DNA from: Pseudomonadota bacterium | GTDB lineage: Bacteria > Pseudomonadota > Gammaproteobacteria > Pseudomonadales > Pseudohongiellaceae | DNA: 64,000 nt | Direction: 5' to 3' | Assembly: GCA_027592275.1 (NCBI GenBank) | Contig: JAQCKF010000021.1 | Span: 1-64,000, forward strand | Part shown: one piece after another, positions 63,385 to 64,000 of the stretch | Numbering within the stretch: the stretch's first letter is position 1 | Layout of the letters: every line of letters starts with the position of its first letter | Position numbers and translations under genes: made by a program | Notes under the pieces: model-generated | The model's database searches: none | Seen by the model: the letters and a program-made list of their open reading frames with translations, nothing else | What the model was told of the DNA's origin: nothing

Positions 63385-64000
63385 TTAAACGGGAACATTG
63401 TGACCTGCCGACAATTCGGACTCACTCTTTGAGAACGAATTGCTGGTATTACCGTCTCGAGAATGGCGGTAGCTCATCCAAATTAGAAACTGCAATCCGA
63501 AAAGCAAGGATGCCGCTAATAAATGCGTAGGCTGAACTAACGCTGGCATTCCCAAGTGACCTAAGGTCGCCCCTGAAAGCACGGCAGCCCCTATTACACA
63601 GATCATAGTCAATGTGAGCTTACTTAGCGTGTGCTGCCATCCTAGCGACATGACAAGTAATCGAGCGAGCCACAGATTAGCGAACAGCACGACGGCTGAG
63701 AAGCTTCTGTGCACATAGAAAAACCAGGGCATTGCGTCAATCCAACTTGAACGAAGATCTTCACCTTGGGATTCACGTAGTAAATCTGTCATCTCTCGAA
63801 CCTGTGTACCCATAGCCACTTGCAAGATCGTAAATCCGAGTATCACATAGAGCCATTTTTCGAAACGCGGATCTATATTCTCCACAGACTGAGATGCCAT
63901 GATCCCCCGCCGGGCTTGCGCGAGTGCATAGAGCAGCGTACCCACGATCGCCAAAGCCATCAACATATGCACGGTAATCATACCGGGCTGCAAATTCGAA
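63385..64000 (-). CDS. COX15/CtaA-like haem A synthase, 3' part (runs off the window)
   Basis: The visible 200 residues are the second half of the protein: a haem-ligand helix (MITVHMLMALAIVGTLLYALA), the signature LQVAMGTQVREMTDLLRE, VHRSFSAVVLFANLWLAR, and a final helix with THLLAASLLFGLQFLIW. COX15/CtaA oxidises haem O to haem A for cytochrome c oxidase; this fits the SURF1-like gene near the left end. The reading frame continues past base 64000, so the start and the first half are outside. Confidence 0.85.
   Translation of the reverse strand, partial: SNLQPGMITVHMLMALAIVGTLLYALAQARRGIMASQSVENIDPRFEKWLYVILGFTILQVAMGTQVREMTDLLRESQGEDLRSSWIDAMPWFFYVHRSFSAVVLFANLWLARLLVMSLGWQHTLSKLTLTMICVIGAAVLSGATLGHLGMPALVQPTHLLAASLLFGLQFLIWMSYRHSRDGNTSNSFSKSESELSAGHNVPV

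Noticed and set aside
1..64000. CRISPR arrays, rRNA, tRNA, phage genes and integrases
   Set aside because: I looked on both strands and saw no repeat-spacer array, no tRNA cloverleaf with CCA, no rRNA and no phage or integrase gene.

Overview
This looks like chromosomal DNA of a heterotrophic, probably marine gammaproteobacterium. The support is the mix of full-length gammaproteobacterial housekeeping and stress genes (rpoS, ubiC, phoR, pstSCAB-phoU, ppk, ppx, bfr, bfd, feoAB, cysE), long Pseudomonas/Cellvibrio-type PstC and PstA proteins, a 7TMR-DISM hybrid kinase, and many secreted proteins of kinds common in uncultured marine gammas. Base composition is moderate and codon use is even. I see no rRNA or tRNA gene, CRISPR array, prophage, integrase or transposase.

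Layout. 0-9.3 kb: a secreted protein, a pair of related small membrane proteins, a SURF1-like cytochrome oxidase assembly factor, then a c-type cytochrome fused to a copper-monooxygenase-like domain followed by two paralogous secreted proteins, two CopC-like secreted proteins and a thioesterase. 9.3-15.9 kb: an NfsA nitroreductase, a serine hydrolase, a Do-type protease, a CadC-like regulator, and copC-copD split by a 243-bp palindromic element. 16-19.5 kb: an operon of a GT2 glycosyltransferase, a nucleoside-phosphorylase-like protein, an SPL-like radical SAM protein and an SDR. 19.6-25.7 kb: a lipid or carboxylate catabolism operon (acyl-CoA dehydrogenase, two SDRs, an MDR reductase, a class III aminotransferase) headed by a decayed acetyltransferase gene. 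25.7-28.3 kb: a 41-codon small gene and a YtrA-type GntR/ABC operon. 28.5-31.7 kb: a CoA-transferase, rpoS, ubiC and an outer-membrane protein relic. 32-43.8 kb: the phosphate block (phoR, phoU-pstBACS, ppk, ppx). 43.9-47.4 kb: iron storage and ferrous iron uptake (bfr, bfd, feoAB) around a Fur box. 47.4-57.6 kb: a membrane glycosyltransferase, an NTF2-like protein, a frameshifted hybrid kinase, an MshM-like ATPase with a mutated Walker A motif, cysE, a helical-repeat protein and another gene relic. 58-64 kb: a NIPSNAP protein, a second pair of the same small membrane proteins, a membrane AraC regulator, a saccharopine-dehydrogenase-like enzyme and the 3' half of a COX15/CtaA gene that runs off the window.

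How the parts work together. Phosphate: pstS and ppk are divergent from a region with two Pho-box-like sites, and PhoU, PhoR, Ppk and Ppx complete uptake, signalling and polyphosphate turnover; phoB is not next to phoR here. Iron: one Fur-like site lies between bfd and feoAB, which fits joint derepression under iron limitation. Copper and respiration: CopC, CopD, CopC-like proteins, a haem- and copper-binding cytochrome fusion, SURF1 and COX15 are scattered through the window.

Several genes carry lesions: an acetyltransferase with two nonsense codons and an 8-bp duplication, a frameshifted kinase, Walker A K-to-E in MshM, an R-to-G change in the PhoR H-box, and two truncated outer-membrane protein genes. 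Either this lineage is shedding genes or some of these are sequencing errors; read-level checks would decide.
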